Source: CAMLDH01 sp966250375
GTDB lineage: Bacteria > Pseudomonadota > Gammaproteobacteria > Burkholderiales > Burkholderiaceae_D
DNA length: 55,844 bases
Direction: 5' to 3'
Assembly: GCA_966250375.1 (NCBI GenBank)
Contig: CBINHE010000017.1
Span: 1 to 55,844 of the forward strand
Each line of letters opens with the position of its first letter. The first letter of the stretch is position 1. The position numbers were made by a program, and so were the translations under genes. Under the pieces are notes generated by a model. That model ran no database searches. It was not told the origin of the DNA and saw only the letters and a list, made by a program, of their open reading frames with translations. Of this stretch, positions 44,054 through 52,200 are shown in pieces.

Positions 44054-45565
44054 TTATAGATCACATTGAAAGTTCTCGCCTTGCTTGGAAAAGCCGGAGG
44101 CGGAAAATGCAGAAATGGAGGGGCGGTTTTCTGGAAGTATTTTTGCAAGCAGAGTAGACGTCTCACTCCGGTTTTTCTTAATCCAATCTTTCCCTTCTTT
44201 AAGGATATTAACTGCCAATCCTAATCCCGTCATGCTAGGGTCGAGATAAATAGAAACTATAGATTGAGCTTCTGTGTGATCGAATCTCAATACACCAATA
44301 TCAATATTTCCAATTTTTGCAATTAGCAAAGATGTGTTGGATTCGCAAACAGTTCTATTCCACCATTCGACGTGATCTTCAAGCGTTATCGGGGAGGAAT
44401 TAAAAAAGAATTTTCTTGTTGATTCGGCATTCCGCCAGTTCCACGTAGTGGTGGCATCAGACGGCGTTGCGAGGCGAAGCGATACCCTGTTTCTCATCAT
44501 TAGCGCAGAAACCCGTCGAGATCCTTTCCCGTCCACCAGTGCAAAACTTCGTTCGCTCATCCCTCGCAACATCGCAGGGGAGAGAAGGGCGGTTTCAAGA
44601 ATTGCTTTTATTTTTTCTTCTGTAACCTCAACGTCCCTCGTTACTCCGTAGACGTAGCCATCTTCTGATAGATCTTCTAGCAATTGCCGCTGATTATGGG
44701 CTATGCAAAAGAGCAAGGCGGGTACACCTGTGCAACATCGTTCCCAATTGGTGGTGCCGCTAGCACCGATTGCCAGGTCAGCTGTTGCCAGAATCGTTGC
44801 GACTTGATTCGTTTGAATATGTACTCTCACGTTGGAGAGGGGAGCGCATTGAGCTTTTAACTCATCGTAAAAGGGATAAGTTGCCCCCACAATTACATCT
44901 AGTTCAAGAGGCTCTCCGATAGCACTGGCTGCAGCGACCGCTTTTGCTGTCAAATTCTTTTGATCAGAGCCTCCAAATGCAATTACGACATGTTTAACGA
45001 ATCCTTTGCGCGGTTGTAGGTTTTCACGTAGATTTGCGAACTCATTCCTTAGTAGGGAATAGCGCGGACCAAGTAATTTTTTGCATTTCTCTGGGAGAAG
45101 GTTTTCGTAACGAGTTTGGAGATTTTTATAGTAATTTTGATCTAAAAGTACATCACAGTCATGCTTGCGGTCAGCAATATCATCGATAACGAGAATATTT
45201 CGTGCATGCGCTCGTTGAAGTCTCTCCCATCGATAATCAATGCCGTAGTGATCTACGAGGAGCCACTCTGGCTTAATTGAGGACAGCAGTACCTTAGTTT
45301 GATCCGCGTCTTCTTTTAGGCTCGCACCAAGCCATTCGCCATGAAATAACCCGGAATCGTTGCTGAAGTTTTGCCTTCTGCTTGGAAGGTGATGAATAGT
45401 GTGGCAAGCATGACCTACGAGAGCTGCAAGGTCCGTCGTTAAATCTCGACAGATGAAATGTACATTTGAACCCTGCTCATGCACGTCATTTGCTAGGGTT
45501 AGGCAGCGCATCAAGTGCCCGATCCCTATTTGAGACGAGGCGTCTACACGGATGGCGATGTTCAA
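44054..45565 (-). CDS. PseG-PseH fusion: UDP-sugar hydrolase plus N-acetyltransferase
   Basis: A 503-residue bifunctional protein. Residues about 1-335 are PseG, a GT-B-like hydrolase that removes UDP from UDP-2,4-diacetamido-2,4,6-trideoxy-altrose: RVDASSQIGIGHLMRCLTLA (6-25), VDHYGIDYRWE, DDIADRKHDCDVLLDQN, FGGSDQKNLT and IGASGTTNWER. Residues about 345-503 are a GNAT domain of the PseH type (RLATPSDATTTWNWRN, SIYLDPSMTGLGLA), which acetylates the 4-amino group made by PseC. In the reference pathway these are separate proteins acting in consecutive steps, PseH before PseG. The gene is AT-rich relative to its neighbours. It overlaps pseF by four bases. Confidence 0.9.
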   Translation of the reverse strand: MNIAIRVDASSQIGIGHLMRCLTLANDVHEQGSNVHFICRDLTTDLAALVGHACHTIHHLPSRRQNFSNDSGLFHGEWLGASLKEDADQTKVLLSSIKPEWLLVDHYGIDYRWERLQRAHARNILVIDDIADRKHDCDVLLDQNYYKNLQTRYENLLPEKCKKLLGPRYSLLRNEFANLRENLQPRKGFVKHVVIAFGGSDQKNLTAKAVAAASAIGEPLELDVIVGATYPFYDELKAQCAPLSNVRVHIQTNQVATILATADLAIGASGTTNWERCCTGVPALLFCIAHNQRQLLEDLSEDGYVYGVTRDVEVTEEKIKAILETALLSPAMLRGMSERSFALVDGKGSRRVSALMMRNRVSLRLATPSDATTTWNWRNAESTRKFFFNSSPITLEDHVEWWNRTVCESNTSLLIAKIGNIDIGVLRFDHTEAQSIVSIYLDPSMTGLGLAVNILKEGKDWIKKNRSETSTLLAKILPENRPSISAFSASGFSKQGENFQCDL

Positions 45566-46266
45566 GACGTCACCTCGCCGGACAAAACAAGCGCTTTGTA
45601 CATAAACTCAGCACGGTGCCAGTCTTCAAACGTATCGATATCTTGGACCAGGTATCGGGGCAGGACTACAGGTACGGACGCCGATGAAAAAATGACCAAG
45701 TCGTGCAGAAATGCTTCCGCCCGACCCCAGTAAAACTGGCCGGCGTCATGGTAAATCTCTTCTAGGTCCTGCGACCGGGTTGTCACATGTTCGGGATAAA
45801 TTGGCTCGACAGATCCGTCTTGGGTGATGCGAACACCGCGTTGGATCGGAAACGGAAACGAAGTGACCGAAAACGCATAAGACTTTTCGCTCGATATCAG
45901 CTTCGCCAGACCTTCCTGCAGGTACCGCGCCTGCACGAACGGTGCCGTCGCATAGATGCAGCATGCCTGGTCAAACGTCTCGCCATGCTCGGCGAACCAT
46001 GTCAATGCATGCTTGACCACCGCGTTTGTACCGGTATGGTCATCGGCAAGTGTGGCAGGACGCAGGAACGGCACATCGGCCCCCGCTGCGCGGCAGACAG
46101 CAGCGATTTCCTCATCGTCAGTGGACACCACTACCTTATCGAATACCTTGCTGTCGAGCGCGGCATGAATCGAATAGACGATGATCGGCAACCCGGCAAA
46201 GAGGCGGATATTCTTGCGAGGGATGCGCTTGCTGCCCCCTCGCGCAGGAATAATGGCGACCCTCAT
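45562..46266 (-). CDS. pseF: Pseudaminic acid cytidylyltransferase PseF
   Basis: A 234-residue enzyme that makes CMP-pseudaminic acid, the donor for glycosyltransferases. Motifs of the NeuA/PseF/KdsB fold: IIPARGGSKRIPRKNIRLF (residues 5-23), VVVSTDDEEIAAVC, ATAPFVQARYLQEGL, and DAGQFYWGRAEAF followed by VQDIDTFEDW. Start ATG 46266 gives the normal N-terminus; a TTG three codons upstream lies inside a MITE-like repeat. A 347-bp repeat-rich gap separates it from pseC, so its expression may depend on reading through hairpins or on a promoter inside the element. Confidence 0.92.
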   Translation of the reverse strand: MRVAIIPARGGSKRIPRKNIRLFAGLPIIVYSIHAALDSKVFDKVVVSTDDEEIAAVCRAAGADVPFLRPATLADDHTGTNAVVKHALTWFAEHGETFDQACCIYATAPFVQARYLQEGLAKLISSEKSYAFSVTSFPFPIQRGVRITQDGSVEPIYPEHVTTRSQDLEEIYHDAGQFYWGRAEAFLHDLVIFSSASVPVVLPRYLVQDIDTFEDWHRAEFMYKALVLSGEVTS

Positions 46267-46268
46267 TC

Positions 46269-46624
46269 TAAGCAAGTGGTCAAAAGTTTTTTGACAAACA
46301 AAGGAATTCCCTCCCCTTCAAGGGGAAGGAGTTCGAACAGTACTCGTTGAATATTTGCTTGTATATATTTCAAAGGCATCTCAGTTTTCAGATTTATGTC
46401 AAAAGACTTTTGACAAACAAAGAAATCCCCTCCCTTTCAAGGGGGAGGGTTAGGGTGGGGATGGGTTTGACTATTAACTCGGAGGATTTACCCCATCCCC
46501 ACCCTATCCCTCCCCCTTGAAAGGGAGGGAACACGTAGGCTCTCCGTCGCCTAAGTTACTGACTTCTGTGTAAAGACATCGCAGTTTTCAGATTTATGTC
46601 AAAAGACTTTTGCTTACTTGCTTA
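46269..46624. mobile_element. MITE-like element B between pseC and pseF
   Basis: A non-coding element of about 356 bp. Its ends form an inverted repeat of about 28 bp matching at 24 positions, both starting TAAGCAAGT and continuing into GTCAAAAG-type palindromes. It belongs to the same family as element A (TAAGCAGG ends). Inside it are a 31-bp perfect direct repeat (46382-46412 and 46582-46612, exactly 200 bp apart) and a 39-bp inverted repeat matching at 37 positions (46428-46466 and 46491-46529). The right end overlaps the last codons and stop of pseC. Confidence 0.55.
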
Positions 46625-47780
46625 GCAGCGCTCGCAGGGCGGCAACCACGTCATCCTGCTGCGCCTCGGTAAGCGTCGGAAACATCGGCAGCGATATTGC
46701 CTCGGCATAGTAACGTTCCGACTCGGGAAAGTCGCCGCATGCAAATCCCAGCCGCTGATAATGCGGCTGCGTATGCACCGGAATGTAGTGCACATTCACG
46801 CCGATGCCGGCGGTACGCAAGCCCTCAAACACCTCGCGGCGGCGCTTGCCGGTGCGCCGGGCATCCACGCGTATCGGATAAAGATGCAGCGCCGAATGCG
46901 CATCGGGCGACTGCCAAGGCGTCACGACCGGCAGATCATCCAGCAACGCATCGTAGCGGCGGGCCAGCACATGACGGCGCATGACATACGCGTCGAGTCG
47001 CGCAAATTGAGAACAACCCAAGGCAGCCTGAATGTCGGTCATGCGGTAGTTGTATCCCAGCTCGATCTGCTGGTAATACCACGGGCCGTCGCTATCGCCA
47101 TCCATGAACGCCGCATCGCGCGTAATGCCATGACTGCGCAAGCGCTCCATGCGCGCAGCCAGCTCGGAATCGTTCGTGAGCGCCATGCCGCCTTCCGCCG
47201 TGGTGATGATCTTCACCGGATGAAAACTGAAGATCGTGATATCGCTGTAGCGGCAATTGCCCACCGGTTGATCGAGATAGCGTCCGCCCACTGCATGAGA
47301 CGCATCTTCGATGATTCTGAAACCATAACGCTGTGCCAAGGCGTGGATGTCGCGCATGTCGCAACTCTGTCCCGCGAAATGGACGGGAACGACAATCTTC
47401 GGCAACCGGTTTTCTGCCTTGGCCTGCTCCAGTTTTGCAGCCAGCGCCGGCACAGACAGGTTATACGTGCGCGGATCGATATCCACAAAATCGACCTCTG
47501 CGCCACAGTACAGTGCGCAGTTTGCCGAAGCGACAAACGTATTCGGACTGGTCCACAAGCGGTCACCCTGGCCCAGGCCCAGCGCCATGCACGCAACATG
47601 CAACGCCGACGTCGCGCTATTCATCGCCAACGCATGGCGCGCACCGCAATACGCCGCCAGCGTCGCTTCAAAGCGGGGGATGGCAGGTCCTTGCGTCAAG
47701 AAGTCGGAGCGCAAGACTTCGGTAACGGCATCAATATCGGTTTGGGAAATATCCTGCCGCCCATAAGGAATGAATGCCAT
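46614..47780 (-). CDS. pseC: UDP-4-amino-4,6-dideoxy-altrosamine aminotransferase PseC
   Basis: A 388-residue PLP-dependent aminotransferase (DegT/DnrJ/EryC1 family) that aminates the 4-keto sugar made by PseB. The start FIPYGRQDISQTDIDAV is typical of PseC. PLP-site segments: NSATSALHVACMALGLG (about 57-73), IIEDASHAVGG (about 158-168), and FSFHPVKIITTAEGGM (about 186-201) with the Schiff-base lysine. The ATG overlaps the pseB stop by one base; the 22-codon upstream extension in frame is discarded. The last codons LLSK and the TAA lie in a MITE-like terminal repeat, so the original C-terminus may have been altered. Confidence 0.93.
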   Translation of the reverse strand: MAFIPYGRQDISQTDIDAVTEVLRSDFLTQGPAIPRFEATLAAYCGARHALAMNSATSALHVACMALGLGQGDRLWTSPNTFVASANCALYCGAEVDFVDIDPRTYNLSVPALAAKLEQAKAENRLPKIVVPVHFAGQSCDMRDIHALAQRYGFRIIEDASHAVGGRYLDQPVGNCRYSDITIFSFHPVKIITTAEGGMALTNDSELAARMERLRSHGITRDAAFMDGDSDGPWYYQQIELGYNYRMTDIQAALGCSQFARLDAYVMRRHVLARRYDALLDDLPVVTPWQSPDAHSALHLYPIRVDARRTGKRRREVFEGLRTAGIGVNVHYIPVHTQPHYQRLGFACGDFPESERYYAEAISLPMFPTLTEAQQDDVVAALRALLSK

Positions 47781-48778
47781 CAAATCGCCCCGATCTTTGC
47801 CTTGTTTTGTTTGATCCAGCTGCCGAGTTCGGCAACGCTCATCCATTGCGGGTTGTTGTCGCTGGAATAGTTAAACCCTTCCGGGACTTTCACGCCATCC
47901 TTGATCCGCAGTTTGCACTCGCTCCAGTTATGGATCGCCGGCAAAATTTTGTAGTGCTCAGAATATTCGTACGTATAGAACGAATCTTCAGCGCCGATCA
48001 TCTGCTCATGCAATTTTTCCCCCGGCCGTATGCCGATGAACTCATGGCTCGCTTCGGGCGCGGCGGCGTGCGCAACGTCCGTCACCTTCATCGACGGAAT
48101 CTTTTTCACATAGATTTCGCCGCCTTCCATATCTTCAAACGCGTGCCAAACAAGATCCACCCCCTGTTCGAGAGAAATCATGAAGCGTGTCATGCGGGCA
48201 TCTGTGATCGGCAATACGCCTTTCTCCTTAAGGGAAAGAAAAAACGGGATGACCGAACCACGGGAGCCCATGACGTTACCATAACGCACAACAGAGAAGC
48301 GCGTATCGTGTGCGCCAGCATAGGAATTACCCGCAATAAACAACTTGTCGGAAGCCAGCTTGGTCGCGCCATACAGGTTCGCCGGGCTACTGGCTTTGTC
48401 GGTGGAAAGCGCAACAACGCGTTTCACCTTTTTATCTATGCAGGCATCGATCAAATTCATGGCGCCATTGATATTGGTCTTCACGCACTCGAACGGATTG
48501 TATTCCGCAGTGGGCACGATCTTGGTGGCCGCCGCATGCACAACGTAATTCACGCCATCCAGCGCGCGATACAGGCGTTCGCGATCCCGCACATCGCCGA
48601 TGAAAAAGCGAACACGCGAATCGTTCTGAAACTTTTTGGCCATTTCCCACTGCTTCATTTCATCACGCGAATAGATGATGATTTTCTTGGGATTGTATTT
48701 TTCCAGTGTCATCGGAACAAACGTATTGCCAAATGAGCCAGTGCCGCCTGTGATAAGAATGGTTGAATTAGCTAGCAT
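47780..48778 (-). CDS. pseB: UDP-GlcNAc 4,6-dehydratase (inverting) PseB
   Basis: A 332-residue NADP-dependent short-chain dehydrogenase/reductase that removes water from UDP-GlcNAc and inverts C5, the first step to pseudaminic acid. The nucleotide-binding loop is ILITGGTGSFGNTF (7-20). SRDEMKQWEM, HAAATKIVPTAEYNPFE, LSTDKASSPANLYGATKL (with Y-x3-K and the preceding Asp-Lys) and RYGNVMGSRGSVIPFF are the PseB/FlaA1 hallmarks. It has no N-terminal membrane domain, so it is the soluble form rather than a WbpM-type enzyme. It is coupled to pseC. Confidence 0.95.
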   Translation of the reverse strand: MLANSTILITGGTGSFGNTFVPMTLEKYNPKKIIIYSRDEMKQWEMAKKFQNDSRVRFFIGDVRDRERLYRALDGVNYVVHAAATKIVPTAEYNPFECVKTNINGAMNLIDACIDKKVKRVVALSTDKASSPANLYGATKLASDKLFIAGNSYAGAHDTRFSVVRYGNVMGSRGSVIPFFLSLKEKGVLPITDARMTRFMISLEQGVDLVWHAFEDMEGGEIYVKKIPSMKVTDVAHAAAPEASHEFIGIRPGEKLHEQMIGAEDSFYTYEYSEHYKILPAIHNWSECKLRIKDGVKVPEGFNYSSDNNPQWMSVAELGSWIKQNKAKIGAI

Positions 48779-48829
48779 GTTATATGGGTACCTAAGTGGT
48801 TGAAAATTGCGGTCAATGCCCGCGGAAAG

Positions 48830-49207
48830 TTATACGTGATGCTGAAGCGTAAATACAACTGAAGCGATGTCTTTGGGCGGAATGAAGGCCGAGTTCAACT
48901 TGTCTTCGTCATAAATCGCCAAGTCGCCGCTATACACCGCAGGAATCTGGGGTGCTGTAGCAGCTCGACGATAAGCAGATCGCGACACGGTATCGCCCCT
49001 GATCGGGAAGAAGGTGGGCAAATGCGCCAAGCCGGAATACAAACCGAATAGCTCGGGATAGGTGCCATCCGTGACTGAAAAGCCGAGCGCAAGCTCCTTT
49101 AGATGGCTTTCGATGAGTCTATAGGCGGCTTCGGTGGCGCTTTCGTTCGGACCGCAGGAGGCGTTATCCACGCCCCCACGGATTTCATCAGTTACAAATT
49201 GCCCCAT
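48830..49207 (-). CDS. Hypothetical protein in the polysaccharide locus
   Basis: A 125-residue protein I do not recognise. It has no signal peptide or membrane segment. The middle reads TDGTYPELFGLYSGLAHLPT and the end is IPPKDIASVVFTLQHH. Composition is mixed and globular-looking. It lies 18 bp downstream of the large KpsC-TPR-GT gene and 51 bp upstream of pseB, in the same direction, which supports its being real and co-expressed. It could be a small accessory to the glycosyltransferase or a remnant of a larger gene. No function is proposed. Confidence 0.5.
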   Translation of the reverse strand: MGQFVTDEIRGGVDNASCGPNESATEAAYRLIESHLKELALGFSVTDGTYPELFGLYSGLAHLPTFFPIRGDTVSRSAYRRAATAPQIPAVYSGDLAIYDEDKLNSAFIPPKDIASVVFTLQHHV

Positions 49208-49225
49208 CGCTTTTTCCGAATCTGA

Positions 49226-52200
49226 TTAAGCAGACTGCCGGAGCCATGCATCCTGATTTGCGAATTCGGATAGACTTTCGCACAGGCGTTCGACCAGCGT
49301 GCTCTTGTCGCCAAGAACAGTCCCTTCGATATGGGCAATGCTGCTATGCCAGACATCGGTGCCACGTTGGTCTATTTTTCGCCAATGTAACTCTGATGAA
49401 TTCGAAAGCAGCCACGTTGGGCAACCCAGCGCACCCGCAAGCTCCACTACTGTTGTGGCAGGGGCGATGATCAAATCCATGCATTTCATCAAAGCGGCTA
49501 CGCTGTCAAAATCATTGTAGTGATCTATTTCAGCAATATTGATGACCTTGCCGGGATAGCGTTTTTCAATCCAGTCCAGTTCTTCCTGGCATTCGTCATA
49601 TTGGAAATTGACAAACTGCACGCCGTCAATTTTGAAGATCGGTTCGAGTTCTTCCACCGTCAGATAGTGCTCATTGCGGGAGTGAGTGGTCAAGCTGCTA
49701 CGCCAACTTAATCCCACTAAATTGGTATTTTGGGGAAGTTGGTTGCGATAATATCTAGATAAAGATTCATCATGTTTTAGATATGGCGTACCCGGAAATG
49801 CTTCATAACTTGGCAAGCATTCGTGAAGCATGTCGGTTACAAGCATGACCCCATCAGAATTATTAATTTCTTTAGTCAATGCATTATTAATAAAAGGAAT
49901 TAAATCAAAGCCTAATACTTCTGTGTAGTTCTTCAAGTCAAGCGGGTCGCCGTTTCTCCATCTCTGTACTGGAATAAAGTTAAGCCAAGAAAAACTTCTC
50001 GTAAAGATGTTATGTAATCTCGGGTCACAACTTATTGATACGTTTTTTTGAATAAGTTTTCCAGGGAGTAGATTGTAAATACTTGCAAATCTAATTTCGT
50101 CTCCGGGTCCAAATACAGCCAGTGCAATTAGATTATCGTTTTTGCAGGCCGGGGCGCCAAAGTGAAAATATTTTTCTGGATAGTAGGTGGCAAGGTTTTT
50201 CTTTGCGAGCATCTGTCCGTATGTTTCTAATGCTTCTTTAATCATACGCGAGCCAGAATAAACTTTGCGAGGGTACATATCGCCTAGTTCTAACTTTCTT
50301 TCTTGCGCATCCTTAACGAGCATTAAAGCGCGGTCATACCATCCTGCCCGAATATACAAACGAATCGTTTCACAATATGTGCGCGAATTCTTTGTCAATT
50401 TCCTAGCGTTATCCATAACCGCTATAGCAGCGTCAAGCCTTCCTGCAAAAGAAAGAGCCTGCGAGTATGCGTAACTTATGTATTCTGAATGGGAGCCTTG
50501 TTTAATTAGATTTTCAACTATCTGAACGGCCAATAGCGGGCGTTCTATGGAATTAAAGGCTGCAGCTTTTGTTGGGGATTGTTCATTGTCAAGAGATAGA
50601 ACACTTTTAAAGACTTTGTCCCAGTGCTTAACATCCAAGATAGATGCAAATGATTTTGCTAAAAAAGTCGCTCCCACAACATTATCTGGTCTCAGTACAA
50701 TCAACTTTACGAGAGTTTGAATAAACCCCAAAGAATTATTCTTCACATGATTTTCAGTAAAGCCTTTTGCCTCATACAGAGCCATTAAGCTTCTACTTTC
50801 ATATAAATTAATACGCTGACAAAATATTCCAATATTTTTTACCGAACTATAATCAAATTTAATGACAGCAATGCTTGCCAATTTTTGAGCTATCTGCGAT
50901 GTAAAATATCCTTCGAGAAGCAAATCTTTCGCAATTCTCAATGCTTCATCAAATCTTTTTAATGAAACGTTTTTGTCCAGAATCTCCAAGAGAAGTTTTG
51001 CTTGATCTATGGTGATGCGGTCGCTATCTATTTCGCAACCAGCATAAAAAGGCGAATTCTCATAAGTATTCGTTTTGGAGCCTATGTGTTCGGAATCTGC
51101 GTACTTAATTTCTTCCTTCGCTGTTCTGGAGCTTGCTTTCTTGCTCCGAAAAAACTCTTGTGTAAGGATATTTAATGAGACGTTGGTCTCGTTTGCCTCA
51201 GCCAACAACCAAGCGAATTGGCTCGCAATATACTCGCCGCAATATCTTTTATTTAAGTCCAACAATAGGGCGTTTAATATGTCAAAGTCGATATGACTCC
51301 GAATTGAACTTATTAAGGTGTCACGAGAAGAATTGCTTTTGCAATTTCCGCATAGGGAATAAACGAAAAAGATTTGGAAAATGCGTCCTGAATGACCATT
51401 CAGCATTCCTTTAAAATCAATTTTGCTGATCGATTCTTGAACTAGTTTTTCATTTTCAAGCGTTTGTTTCTTAAATAAGAGGTGTGGCCAATAGTCGGAT
51501 TGTGCAAGTGCCTGAATGTTTTCGGCTGTATCCGTTTTTTGACTCTTATAAAGATTAAATCTTTCAATTTCATGGTCGGCTTTAATTCTTAATGCTGCCG
51601 CCTGAAAACCAATTTCACTGTCCTCCAAATCTGCCAGGTACCGTGGATACTTTAAATACACGCCTGCATATAGTTCCAGCAACGTCCGTTTTGCCGTGCG
51701 TCGCGGAAATTTAATGCGATCGTCGGTCAGGCCCCAACCGGCATAGAATGCAGCCCCCACGACGGTTACTTTTTTCCCTTTAAGTAGAGCTTCCAGTCCC
51801 GACAATGAGGTGATCGTGTAGACATGATCTACCGTGTCCAGAAATTCGGAGAGAGGGATTTCGGGCGACGCCAGTTCGCAAATCTTTTCGACGGCGCGCT
51901 TTCTGAATTTGCTCGTTTGATAGCCTTGATATATATCGGGGTGCGGTCTGTACAAAATATCCGCATCGGGGTTTTCAAGTTTGGCGAGTCGGATCAGTTC
52001 GATCATCGACCAGCGGTCGGGATTGCCTAACCGAATCGACATGTCGTCATCTACCTGCCCCAGCACAACCACTCTTTTGCGGATTTTTATGACGGCTTGA
52101 TTATCGGTGTTTAAACTCGGCGGGTTGTATTTGGACAGCGCGAGATCCTGCATCAAGTCCATGCAGGTTTTCGCAGAAGCCAGTTCCTGTTCGGAAAACG

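Noticed and set aside
46269..46624. CRISPR array
   Set aside because: Only two perfect copies 200 bp apart, no regular short spacing and no cas genes in the window.
46761..47870. 369-codon plus-strand frame opposite pseC
   Set aside because: It is a shadow of pseC; Arg/His/Gln-rich with no ordered motifs.
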